Shown here in pieces: positions 37,070-44,585 of a DNA stretch of 64,000 nucleotides. How positions within the stretch are numbered: the first letter of the stretch is position 1; each line of letters opens with the position of its first letter. A model generated the notes under the pieces. That model was not told the origin of the DNA, did no database searches, and worked only from the letters and a program-made list of their open reading frames with translations. This DNA is from Dyadobacter frigoris (lineage in GTDB: Bacteria; Bacteroidota; Bacteroidia; Cytophagales; Spirosomataceae), in NCBI RefSeq assembly GCF_005280585.1, contig NZ_SZVO01000005.1, forward strand, positions 1-64,000, given 5' to 3'. The position numbers and the translations under genes were made by a program.

Positions 37070-37492
37070 TCACACGCTAAACAAACCCAAATCTCTGACG
37101 ACATATCCAAAAATGAAAGTACCGAAAATAGAAAGTATCCAGAACGCCCAGAAAAATATCTTGATTTTTTGGGTAACGACAAAATAATACTTTTCTGTCA
37201 GACCGGTCTCTTTGGATACCTTGTAAACTTTGAAGAGGAGGTAATACAATATGGAGGATATCATCACAATTAAAACAAGGCTGGAAATATACTTATTTGA
37301 ACTTCCCACACCTGAGCGCATACCACTTATTTCTTCCCAAACTATTAACAAAAAGTACATCAATCCTATAACTCCAATACTAACCTGAAGAAGGGCCGTA
37401 TACCAAGCAGGATCTCTTACAGTACCATCTAGATTATCTCTATGATGCATAGAGAAAAAAGTGTAATAATATATATACAAAAATCTTATCAT
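37070..37492 (-). CDS. Three-helix membrane protein, type A (cassette 2), candidate immunity protein
   Basis: 140 residues from the ATG at 37492 (MIRFLYIYYYTFFSMHHR); an ATG five codons upstream overlaps the toxin-like remnant. Three hydrophobic helices. The 3' third is nearly identical in DNA to 35828-36250, the central part (GVGSSNKYISSLVLIVMIS) is diverged, indicating mosaic evolution. It begins 1 bp after the stop of the broken toxin-like fragment at 37494-37606. Confidence 0.68.
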   Translation of the reverse strand: MIRFLYIYYYTFFSMHHRDNLDGTVRDPAWYTALLQVSIGVIGLMYFLLIVWEEISGMRSGVGSSNKYISSLVLIVMISSILYYLLFKVYKVSKETGLTEKYYFVVTQKIKIFFWAFWILSIFGTFIFGYVVRDLGLFSV

Positions 37493-37493
37493 T

Positions 37494-37606
37494 CTAAGGA
37501 TGCTCATTTATACACTCATGCATTTCCCAAGCGAATAACACCGTGCCACCAATTTATTACTATACCTCCATTTAATCCCAGTACAAAAAGACGAGCCTCG
37601 GAACAC
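37494..37606 (-). pseudogene. Broken C-terminal remnant of a toxin-like gene
   Basis: Minus-strand translation in one frame gives LFVLGLNGGIVINW, then after a frameshift near 37550 the next frame gives GGTVLFAWEMHECINEHP and a stop at 37494. The second part matches the tail of the chimeric fragment at 36256 (GGTVLFAWEMYEFIQED). The NGG just before the break also aligns. A deletion of a few bases explains the broken frame. It has no start codon or leader and sits between the terminator of cassette 1 and the type A gene of cassette 2. Confidence 0.6.
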
Positions 37607-37631
37607 TGGGCCCAAATTTGTTCAAAAGGAA

Positions 37632-37671
37632 AGGTCACGACGCACCAGAGTATTTCCACTCGCCGTGACCT
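37632..37671 (-). terminator. Terminator of cassette 1
   Basis: AGGTCACG and CGTGACCT form a stem (37632-37671). On the minus strand it is followed by TTCCTTTTG. It lies about 33 bp after the type B gene at 37704. Confidence 0.6.
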
Positions 37672-37703
37672 CGTATTAATTGTCAACTGAACACCCCAAT
37701 TAC

Positions 37704-38105
37704 TTAGAAGTTCAGTAAACTAAATCTTATTTCTATATAAATAACAGGCGACAACAGCAACAAGATATAAATGCCCCAATAAACCCAACGTCCCGTTTTA
37801 CTGTTCAAAAAAGTGTCGCTTCGGTATTTCGTGTATATTTTGAGATATCTCTTATTCCGGATAAACAGTAAATAAACCAAAGCACCAGATGTAATAAGGA
37901 TGCCTAGCATAGTAGGTTTTCCGATAGTAAGCTGTGCATGATCAGGATAATTAATAATATCAATTGTTGGAAGAATCAATACATACGCCAGACAATAAAA
38001 AAGGATCGTAAAAATAAAAAAAACAGTTATTCCTGGCGTATCAATTTTATGTTCTGTGTTGCGGGAATAATAACTCAAAATCACATAATATAGTCTATCA
38101 AGCAT
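37704..38105 (-). CDS. Three-helix membrane protein, type B (cassette 1), candidate immunity protein
   Basis: 133 residues from the ATG at 38105 (MLDRLYYVILSYYSRNTEHK), which matches the start of the two other type B proteins; an ATG three codons upstream is also possible. Hydrophobic helices near 26-48, 62-78 and 106-122. It begins 12 bp after the stop of the intact double-glycine precursor gene, so the two are very likely co-transcribed and this is the best candidate for the cognate immunity protein. No family is recognised. Confidence 0.72.
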   Translation of the reverse strand: MLDRLYYVILSYYSRNTEHKIDTPGITVFFIFTILFYCLAYVLILPTIDIINYPDHAQLTIGKPTMLGILITSGALVYLLFIRNKRYLKIYTKYRSDTFLNSKTGRWVYWGIYILLLLSPVIYIEIRFSLLNF

Positions 38106-38117
38106 AGCGATCATTTA

Positions 38118-38885
38118 TTATTCAAATTCACCTTTAATTAACAACCAACTACCAGACACGGCAAAACCAACGAGATTAGATTTAAGAAATAAAGAACCGA
38201 CACTGATACCAGCATCCGCCCAGTGAAGAGCAGATGCACTTCTATCACCGTCATTTAAATCAGCAACTAATGTACCAACAGCAAAAGCAGCTGAACTAAT
38301 ACCCAATACCTTCCCTGCTGCATTGACGATCCCTACACCTTTTAAATTTTCCAGATTCAAATCGCCAAGTACATCCAAAGTAACTATATTGTTCAAAACA
38401 GTAGCTGTATTCAACCTTCCGGCAAAAGCAAGGTTCGCTACTGAATATGTCTCTTTCCATGCCAAGCCATGTGAAATGGCAAAACTGACCTGATCCTGAA
38501 GGTCAAGAAAAGGAGTTAATCCATTGACATTCCCATTCGATGAATTATAGCCATTAGGAGAATTGTTTAAATAGCCGTTAGAACTCAGACTAGCACTACT
38601 AGAACCTTCACTATACCCACCACCGGCAGTAGACCCATTTTGCGGATTATAATATCCATTACTGGTATTGCCAGCGTTGTAGCTGTTACCAGATCTTATC
38701 GTTACCTCATTCAAATTATCGCAGGCTGTCCACGGGTCATTAGAGCTATCTCGATAGTAGGAAACTCCGTTAGAGGCATTCCAATATTCCCGATCTCCTC
38801 CCAGGATACACCATTGCTGATTGTCAGTTAGTAGTTCCAATTCCTGCTCAAGCAGGTCTAAAGCTAATATCGCTTTTGTACGCAT
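38118..38885 (-). CDS. Large secreted precursor with double-glycine leader (putative toxin/bacteriocin)
   Basis: 255 residues. The N-terminus LDLLEQELELLTDNQQWCIL leading to Gly29-Gly30 looks like a class II bacteriocin leader: amphipathic, acidic, hydrophobic residues at -4, -7 and -12 relative to GG. Predicted mature protein is residues 31-255: an aromatic N-terminal part (DREYW, about 31-60), a low-complexity Asn/Gly/Ser linker (about 65-122, repeated NGY/SNG) and a C-terminal hydrophobic module (about 123-255) with two membrane-compatible segments around 172-200 and 214-250 (SLFLKSNLVGFAVSGSWLL). A membrane-active toxin is the simplest reading. It is divergent from a C39-peptidase exporter and is followed by a small membrane protein. 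No family recognised. Confidence 0.7.
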   Translation of the reverse strand: MRTKAILALDLLEQELELLTDNQQWCILGGDREYWNASNGVSYYRDSSNDPWTACDNLNEVTIRSGNSYNAGNTSNGYYNPQNGSTAGGGYSEGSSSASLSSNGYLNNSPNGYNSSNGNVNGLTPFLDLQDQVSFAISHGLAWKETYSVANLAFAGRLNTATVLNNIVTLDVLGDLNLENLKGVGIVNAAGKVLGISSAAFAVGTLVADLNDGDRSASALHWADAGISVGSLFLKSNLVGFAVSGSWLLIKGEFE

Positions 38886-38967
38886 AATTCATATTGGTTT
38901 GGTTGGATAAATAAATTTGATTTTTAAATATATCATCCTAGTTTTACAAAAAACAAAATATTTATAT

Positions 38968-38998
38968 TTTTAATCAAAAAAATCATATTTTAATCAAA
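38968..38998. promoter_or_regulatory. Direct repeat in the divergent promoter of precursor and exporter
   Basis: TTTTAATCAAA occurs at 38968-38978 and again at 38988-38998, exactly 20 bp apart, within a very AT-rich 152-bp region between the precursor (minus) and the exporter (plus). Two-turn spacing suits a dimeric regulator bound to one DNA face, such as a LytTR-type protein. No regulator gene is in the cluster. Confidence 0.4.
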
Positions 38999-39037
38999 TT
39001 TTGCATATTTTATTCGAATCATTCATAAACACACACC

Positions 39038-40312
39038 ATGATGTTCAATAAGTTTCCTTCCGACATGCAAATGGATATGATGGATTGCGGTCCGGCCTGT
39101 CTCAAAATGATAGCGAAGTACTATGGCAAATATTATTCTCTTCAATACTTACGGGACCTGTGCGGTAATACCCGTGAAGGAGTTTCCTTACTGGGAATCG
39201 GCCATGCAGCAGAAAAAATAGGTCTTCGCAGCCTTTCTGCAAAATGTACATTGGAAGATATTTTGTACAAGATACCTTTGCCTGCCATTATACACTGGAA
39301 TAATAATCACTTCGTAGTGGTGTACAATGCAAAAGCAACGGCCAATTGGAAAAATAAGAATCCTTCTTCCAAAGAAATCACTAAGGCAACTATTTACGTT
39401 TCAGATCCTGCAAAAGGGCTGGTAACTTATACTTCCGAAGAATTTACAAAATATTGGGCGCAAGTCAACCACAATAATAATGATAATAAGGGAACCATCC
39501 TGATCTTACAGCCCCAGGCAGATTTTAAACAACGTCATGCAAATGAGAAATCGGAGCGGAGAAAAACGCTTCAAAATTTCTTAGGTTATTTTACTCCTTA
39601 TAAAAAAAGTTTTCTCAACCTTTTTATTATCATGCTGCTGGTAACATTGATGCAGGCAGCACTTCCATTTATTTCCAAGGCTGTCATTGACGTCGGCATT
39701 CAAACGCATGATCTGGATTTTATCAATATCGTATTGTTTGCAAATGTTGCACTCATAGTTTGTATTACCCTAAGTAATGCTGTCAGGGACTGGATATTGC
39801 AACATCTTACTTCACGCGTGAATATTGCCCTGATATCGGATTACCTCATCAAGCTCATGAAACTGCCTGTTACTTTCTTTGAGAACAAGATGATGGGTGA
39901 TATTTTACAGCGGGCCAATGATCATGAGCGGATTAGAAGTTTCATCATGAATAACTCGCTTAACCTGATTTTTTCAGGGCTGACGTTTCTCATTTTCGGG
40001 ATCATCCTTTTGATTTACAATACAATCATCTTTTATATTTTTTTAGTTGGCAGTATTCTTTATGTCTTCTGGATACTTGGTTTCTTACAGATACGAAAGA
40101 AACTGGACTGGGAATATTTTGAATTGACCGCAAAAAATCAAAGCTACTGGGTGGAAACAGTAGAAAGCATAACCGATATAAAGATCAATAATTATGAAAA
40201 ACAAAAACGCTGGAAATGGGAAAGTATACAAGCAAGGCTGTACCAGGTCAATATGCGGGTGTTGACTATTACAATGCACAGAATCTTGGAGGACAATTCA
40301 TTGACAATCTAA
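39038..40312 (+). CDS. Peptidase-containing ABC exporter (C39), N-terminal part, frameshifted
   Basis: 424 codons. Residues 1-150 are a C39 bacteriocin-processing peptidase: MQMDMMDCGPACLKMIAKYY (Cys17), NNNHFVVVY (His91) and DPAKG (Asp123). From about 165 the ABC transmembrane domain begins (NFLGYFTPYKKSFLNLFIIM, several helices, then NYEKQKRWKWESIQARLYQV). At about codon 411 the frame leaves homology and runs into TMHRILEDNSLTI and a stop; the next frame carries on with NAQNLGGQFIDNL. One missing base near 40268-40273 explains this. The intact gene would cleave double-glycine leaders and export the mature protein. Confidence 0.85.
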   Translation: MMFNKFPSDMQMDMMDCGPACLKMIAKYYGKYYSLQYLRDLCGNTREGVSLLGIGHAAEKIGLRSLSAKCTLEDILYKIPLPAIIHWNNNHFVVVYNAKATANWKNKNPSSKEITKATIYVSDPAKGLVTYTSEEFTKYWAQVNHNNNDNKGTILILQPQADFKQRHANEKSERRKTLQNFLGYFTPYKKSFLNLFIIMLLVTLMQAALPFISKAVIDVGIQTHDLDFINIVLFANVALIVCITLSNAVRDWILQHLTSRVNIALISDYLIKLMKLPVTFFENKMMGDILQRANDHERIRSFIMNNSLNLIFSGLTFLIFGIILLIYNTIIFYIFLVGSILYVFWILGFLQIRKKLDWEYFELTAKNQSYWVETVESITDIKINNYEKQKRWKWESIQARLYQVNMRVLTITMHRILEDNSLTI

Positions 40313-41343
40313 AAAATCTGTTTATAACATTTTATTGTGCAAAAGCAGTTATCAACGGTGAGATAACTTTTGGTGTCATGATCTCAACACAGTTTATTAT
40401 TGGAATGCTCAATGGCCCTGTCGTCCAATTCATTCAATTTATTATTTCTTTTCAATTCGCTCAAATAAGTTTTTTAAGACTTAATGAAATACATCAGTTA
40501 CCTGACGAGGATGAAGATACCGGACAAAATAATATTGAATTACCGGAGAAGAAAGACCTGATAATAAAAAATGTCGCCTTCCAGTACACACAGGTTTCAC
40601 CACTTATTCTTCGGGGTTTACATCTTATTATACCGGAAGGAAAAGTAACAGCGATTGTGGGTGACAGTGGAAGTGGTAAATCAACCTTACTCAAATTACT
40701 TCTTCGATTATATAAACCTTCTTATGGCGAAATTACAATCGGCGGACTAAACATCAACAATATCAGTTTACATCAATGGCGTGAAAAATGCGGCGCTGTA
40801 ATGCAGGATGGAAAAATTTTCAACGATACCATTTTAAATAATATAGTTCTTGACGATGAAAAAATGGATTATCAGCGTTTGCGCAAAGCGGTTGAAACTG
40901 CAAACATTGCTGCCGAAATAGAGTCCTTACCGTTAGGTTATCAAACTAAAATGGGTGAGCAGGGACGCGGACTTAGTGGTGGACAAAAGCAAAGAATTTT
41001 GATAGCAAGAGCGTTGTATAAAGATCCAGACTACTTATTTTTTGACGAAGCAACCAACGCACTGGATACAATTAACGAACAAAAAATCGTGAAAGCCTTA
41101 GATGAAGTATTCAAGAACAAAACGGTAGTGGTAGTAGCACATCGCCTGAGTACGATCCGGAAAGCAGATCAAATTGTGGTGATGCAAGGTGGGATGATTG
41201 TGGAAATGGGCAATCATGATTTTTTACTTGAAAGGAAGGGGCATTATTACAAATTGGTACAAACACAAACCGATTTACAAAGTAGCACTGCGCCCATATC
41301 AAATAAAGAGAGTATTGAAATTATTACAAATGTCCAATCATGA
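40216..41343 (+). CDS. Peptidase-containing ABC exporter, C-terminal part (end of membrane domain and ATPase)
   Basis: The frame is open from an ATG at 40216, but homologous coding starts near 40270 (YYNAQNLGGQFIDNLKN); the first 18 codons are out-of-frame overlap with the N-terminal part. It holds the last membrane helices (FGVMISTQFIIGMLNGPVV), Walker A GDSGSGKST (Lys155), the signature LSGGQKQRILIARAL, Walker B LFFDEATNALD and the switch His in VVVAHRLS. Joined to 39038-40312 it makes a normal C39-ABC exporter of about 768 residues. It could be an inactivated gene, a sequencing error or, less likely, a recoded gene. Confidence 0.85.
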   Translation: MGKYTSKAVPGQYAGVDYYNAQNLGGQFIDNLKNLFITFYCAKAVINGEITFGVMISTQFIIGMLNGPVVQFIQFIISFQFAQISFLRLNEIHQLPDEDEDTGQNNIELPEKKDLIIKNVAFQYTQVSPLILRGLHLIIPEGKVTAIVGDSGSGKSTLLKLLLRLYKPSYGEITIGGLNINNISLHQWREKCGAVMQDGKIFNDTILNNIVLDDEKMDYQRLRKAVETANIAAEIESLPLGYQTKMGEQGRGLSGGQKQRILIARALYKDPDYLFFDEATNALDTINEQKIVKALDEVFKNKTVVVVAHRLSTIRKADQIVVMQGGMIVEMGNHDFLLERKGHYYKLVQTQTDLQSSTAPISNKESIEIITNVQS

Positions 41344-41369
41344 AATGATGATATCTTAATCAAAAGCAT

Positions 41370-42683
41370 ATGGAAGACATTACAGAAAAAAACTATCCCC
41401 GAACAGAGGAAATTCAGGATATCATTGAGCGAATGCCAACAAAATTCGGCTCACGAATTACATTACTGATTCTATTAATTATTACGCTTATATTGTTTTT
41501 TGGCTGGCAGGTTCGTTATCCTGATATCGTTTCAGGACAGGTAACAATCAATGCTAATCAAGCTCCGTTAAAATTAGTCGCAATGGGCTCGGGGAAATTG
41601 CAGTTAAAGAATATTAAATCGCAAGATGGTGTTAAGGAAAATCAGGTAATTGCATATATAGAAAATTCGGCTGATGTGAACCATGTGAGCATGCTTTCAG
41701 AAGCAATTTCTAAAATTAAATTCCCGATTGAGAATGCACCTGATTTATATGAATCCTTGCCGAGGGAAATTTCAGCAGGAGAACTCAGCAGTACTTATTT
41801 CAGCTTTCTTAATGCTGTAAAACAGTTATCCGACTATCATAGCAATAGAAGTTTCGATCAGCAAACAGAAGCATTTCAAAAATTAATACTGCAACAGCAA
41901 CGCGTATTAATGGTGTCATATGAAAGATCAAAAATCAGCTCGGAAAACCAAAGATTATACAGACGCTTTTTTGACCGTGATTCCACTTTACTTCGTAATA
42001 AAGTTGTGAGCAAAGCAGATTTTGATCTTACTAAAATAAAGTTTGTAGGCGCAAAAGATCAATATCAATCCACCCTGCGTGATATCGCCAATGCACGTGA
42101 GCAAGTAAGTCAAACGGAAAGTAAAATCCAGGAAACTGCTATTCTCAAAAATGAAAAAGAAAGACAGCTTGATTTAGAGTTATTAACCACTTACAATGAT
42201 CTCAGTGATAAAATAAAAGCCTGGCGACAAAAGTATGTTTTTGTTTCACCATTCGCTGGTAAAGTCCAGTTCTTGAAATTTTGGAACAACAATCAATTTA
42301 TTCAGACAGGAGAGCCCATCTTCACCATTGTCCCCAAACAGGAAGCACTTTTTGGACAGGTTCTTTTACCTGCCATGGGATCAGGTAAAGTGAAAACAGG
42401 GCAGGAAGTCATCGTTAAACTTGAAGATTACCCGTATATGGAATACGGCTCAATAACAGGAAAAGTCAACTCCATATCCCTCACTTCAAATTCAGTTAAA
42501 ACATCCGAAGGAGATGTAGAAACTTATCTCGTTACAATCAGTTTTCCCGAGGAATTGAAAACAAATTATGGAACGAAACTGCAACCCAAGTTTGAGATGA
42601 AAGGATCAGCAGAAATAATCACTAACGACCGAAGACTTATTCAACGTTTCTTTGACAATCTTAAATATGTCGTTAAAAAGTAG
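41370..42683 (+). CDS. HlyD-family membrane-fusion protein
   Basis: 437 residues. Cytoplasmic N-terminus, one membrane helix at about 29-49 (ITLLILLIITLILFFGWQV), then a biotinyl-lipoyl half motif (QAPLKLVAMGSGKLQL, VKENQVIAYIENSA), a long coiled-coil hairpin (about 150-290) and the second half (VFVSPFAGKVQFLKFWNNNQ, GEPIFTIVP) with a C-terminal beta domain. It begins 26 bp after the exporter and would bridge it to a TolC-like outer-membrane channel, which is not encoded in the window. Together they form a type I secretion system for double-glycine substrates. Confidence 0.9.
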   Translation: MEDITEKNYPRTEEIQDIIERMPTKFGSRITLLILLIITLILFFGWQVRYPDIVSGQVTINANQAPLKLVAMGSGKLQLKNIKSQDGVKENQVIAYIENSADVNHVSMLSEAISKIKFPIENAPDLYESLPREISAGELSSTYFSFLNAVKQLSDYHSNRSFDQQTEAFQKLILQQQRVLMVSYERSKISSENQRLYRRFFDRDSTLLRNKVVSKADFDLTKIKFVGAKDQYQSTLRDIANAREQVSQTESKIQETAILKNEKERQLDLELLTTYNDLSDKIKAWRQKYVFVSPFAGKVQFLKFWNNNQFIQTGEPIFTIVPKQEALFGQVLLPAMGSGKVKTGQEVIVKLEDYPYMEYGSITGKVNSISLTSNSVKTSEGDVETYLVTISFPEELKTNYGTKLQPKFEMKGSAEIITNDRRLIQRFFDNLKYVVKK

Positions 42684-42780
42684 GAATTCCCCCAAATACC
42701 AATACCTTATGCCCATGTTTTAGCAAGAAAAATAGGGCAATAATCATCTGGGAGAAACTAATAGCGAAGATTTAGTTGAA

Positions 42781-42842
42781 TGGCTATTGCTAAAGCCGGA
42801 GGCATTTTAGCATTAAAAACCCAAGGTTAAAACCTTGGGTTA
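42781..42842. repeat. Palindromic intergenic repeat, family also at 33327-33450
   Basis: AACCCAAGGTTA and its perfect complement form a 12-bp stem at 42818-42841, preceded by TGGCTATTGCTAAAGCCGGA. It lies between the convergent HlyD and nadB genes and may end both transcripts. Confidence 0.75.
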
Positions 42843-42896
42843 CTATCTTTTTGTCGATAATATTTACATTTTTCTTTTAGGAGAAATCCCCAACAA

Positions 42897-44477
42897 TCAA
42901 CTCTTCACATGATCCGCATTAAAGTGCAAACCTATATTTTCACGTCTCGCCATCGCCATTTTAATGATCAGATAAGAAACAGAAATCATATTTCTTAATT
43001 CACAAATTGCTACTGAAACTTTGGACTGGCGATACAATTCTTCATGCTCCTGGTGCAACAATTCCAGGCGGTCATAAGCACGTTTCATACGACGATCGGT
43101 ACGGACAATACCTACGTAATTTGACATAATGCTGTTTAACTCACGCGTCATTTCTGTTACCAAAACATTTTCTTCAGGATGTGTAGTGCCTGAATCATCC
43201 CACTCAGGAATATTATCGGGTACAATCGCTTTATCAAAACTTTCCAGTGTGCTTTGATAAGCCCGGTGACCAAAAACTACTGCTTCCAACAATGAATTTG
43301 ATGCCAGACGATTTGCACCATGCAATCCTGTACAAGCGCACTCTCCTACCGCATACAGGAAATTAATATTTGTTTTTCCCCATTCCGTAACACGGATTCC
43401 ACCACACATATAATGCTGGGCAGGAACTACGGGAATCATTTCTGTTCTTAGATCAATACCAGCATCTAAACAATACTGTGTGATGTTTGGAAAATGTTCC
43501 AGAAATTTTTCGTAGTCACAATGGCGTACGTCCAGATATACATGATCCACCCCGTTTTTCTTCATTTCCGAGTCAATGGCACGGGCAACGATATCACGTG
43601 GTGCCAGTGAAAGCCGGTCATCATACAATTCCATAAAAGTACTTCCGTCAGCACGTTTCAGAATTCCACCGAAACCACGAACTGCTTCTGAAATAAGGAA
43701 TGAAGGTTTTTTTCCGGGAAGGTAAAAACTGGTTGGATGAAACTGGATGAACTCCATATTATCACAAATCCCTTTGGAACGATAAGCCATGGCAATACCA
43801 TCACCCGTTGCGATTGTAGGATTTGTTGTACTTTGATAAATATTACCAATTCCACCTGTTGCCAACATCGTTGTTTTGGCCAAAAACTTTTCAACCTGTC
43901 CTGAACGGCGGTTCAAAACATAAGCGCCAAAACATTTAATATCTTCACGGTAACGGTAAACTGTTTCCCCCAAATGATGCTGCGTAATTAACTCCACCGC
44001 ATAATAATGGGTGAAAACTTCAATATTTTTATGACGTTTGACTTCTTCTAAAAGTGCACGTTCAATTTCTGCTCCTGTAATGTCTTTAAAATGCAAAATC
44101 CGGTGGTCAGAATGTCCGCCTTCCTTGGCAAGATCATAATTCCCTTCCGGCTCTTTATCAAAACGGGTACCATAATCAATCAATTCCTGAATGCGTTCCG
44201 GCGCTTCTTTTACGACGATTTCAACAATATCAGGTTTGTTAATTCCATCCCCTGCATCCATTGTATCATGGATATGCTTTTCAAAGGAATCCGATTTATC
44301 CCAAACGACAGCTATGCCACCCTGGGCATATTTAGTATTCGTTTCATCAGCTTGTACTTTGGTAATAACGGCAATAGAAACGTGCTCCTGCGTATTCTCA
44401 AAGTGTCGTGCCAGTTTTGCAGCATAACTAAGTCCGGCAATACCGGAACCGATGATCAGGAAATCGAACTGGGGCAT
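42897..44477 (-). CDS. nadB: L-aspartate oxidase
   Basis: 526 residues from the ATG at 44477 (MPQFDFLIIGSGIAGLSYAA); the frame is open to an ATG 13 codons upstream. FAD-binding GSGIAG near the start, the TKYAQGGIAVVW loop, HSDHRILHFKDITG with the flavin/substrate residues, EFIQFHPTSFY and ECACTGLHGANRLASNSLLE match NadB, and the C-terminal helical domain is complete. The enzyme oxidises L-aspartate to iminoaspartate, which NadA condenses to quinolinate in NAD biosynthesis. It follows nadA by about 108 bp on the same strand. Confidence 0.95.
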   Translation of the reverse strand: MPQFDFLIIGSGIAGLSYAAKLARHFENTQEHVSIAVITKVQADETNTKYAQGGIAVVWDKSDSFEKHIHDTMDAGDGINKPDIVEIVVKEAPERIQELIDYGTRFDKEPEGNYDLAKEGGHSDHRILHFKDITGAEIERALLEEVKRHKNIEVFTHYYAVELITQHHLGETVYRYREDIKCFGAYVLNRRSGQVEKFLAKTTMLATGGIGNIYQSTTNPTIATGDGIAMAYRSKGICDNMEFIQFHPTSFYLPGKKPSFLISEAVRGFGGILKRADGSTFMELYDDRLSLAPRDIVARAIDSEMKKNGVDHVYLDVRHCDYEKFLEHFPNITQYCLDAGIDLRTEMIPVVPAQHYMCGGIRVTEWGKTNINFLYAVGECACTGLHGANRLASNSLLEAVVFGHRAYQSTLESFDKAIVPDNIPEWDDSGTTHPEENVLVTEMTRELNSIMSNYVGIVRTDRRMKRAYDRLELLHQEHEELYRQSKVSVAICELRNMISVSYLIIKMAMARRENIGLHFNADHVKS

Positions 44478-44585
44478 AGGATAATGGTAAACGTGTTTCA
44501 ATAATTTGACTGACAAGATATGGGATTTTCGATAAAGACTGTGCCAAATCCGAAAATCCCATTTCTATCATCTATAAGTCCGGAA

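Noticed and set aside
37442-37690. Plus-strand frame of 82 codons
   Set aside because: It runs antisense to the type A gene, the toxin-like remnant and a terminator hairpin, and its translation has no coding character.
40180-40312. Programmed ribosomal frameshift in the exporter gene
   Set aside because: No slippery heptamer followed by a pseudoknot-like structure is seen at the junction, and homologous exporters are encoded in one frame; a simple base loss or sequencing error is more likely.
33512-42683. Prophage or integrative element
   Set aside because: No integrase, recombinase, tRNA gene, attachment-site repeat, structural phage gene or transposase is seen; only palindromic repeats flank the block.
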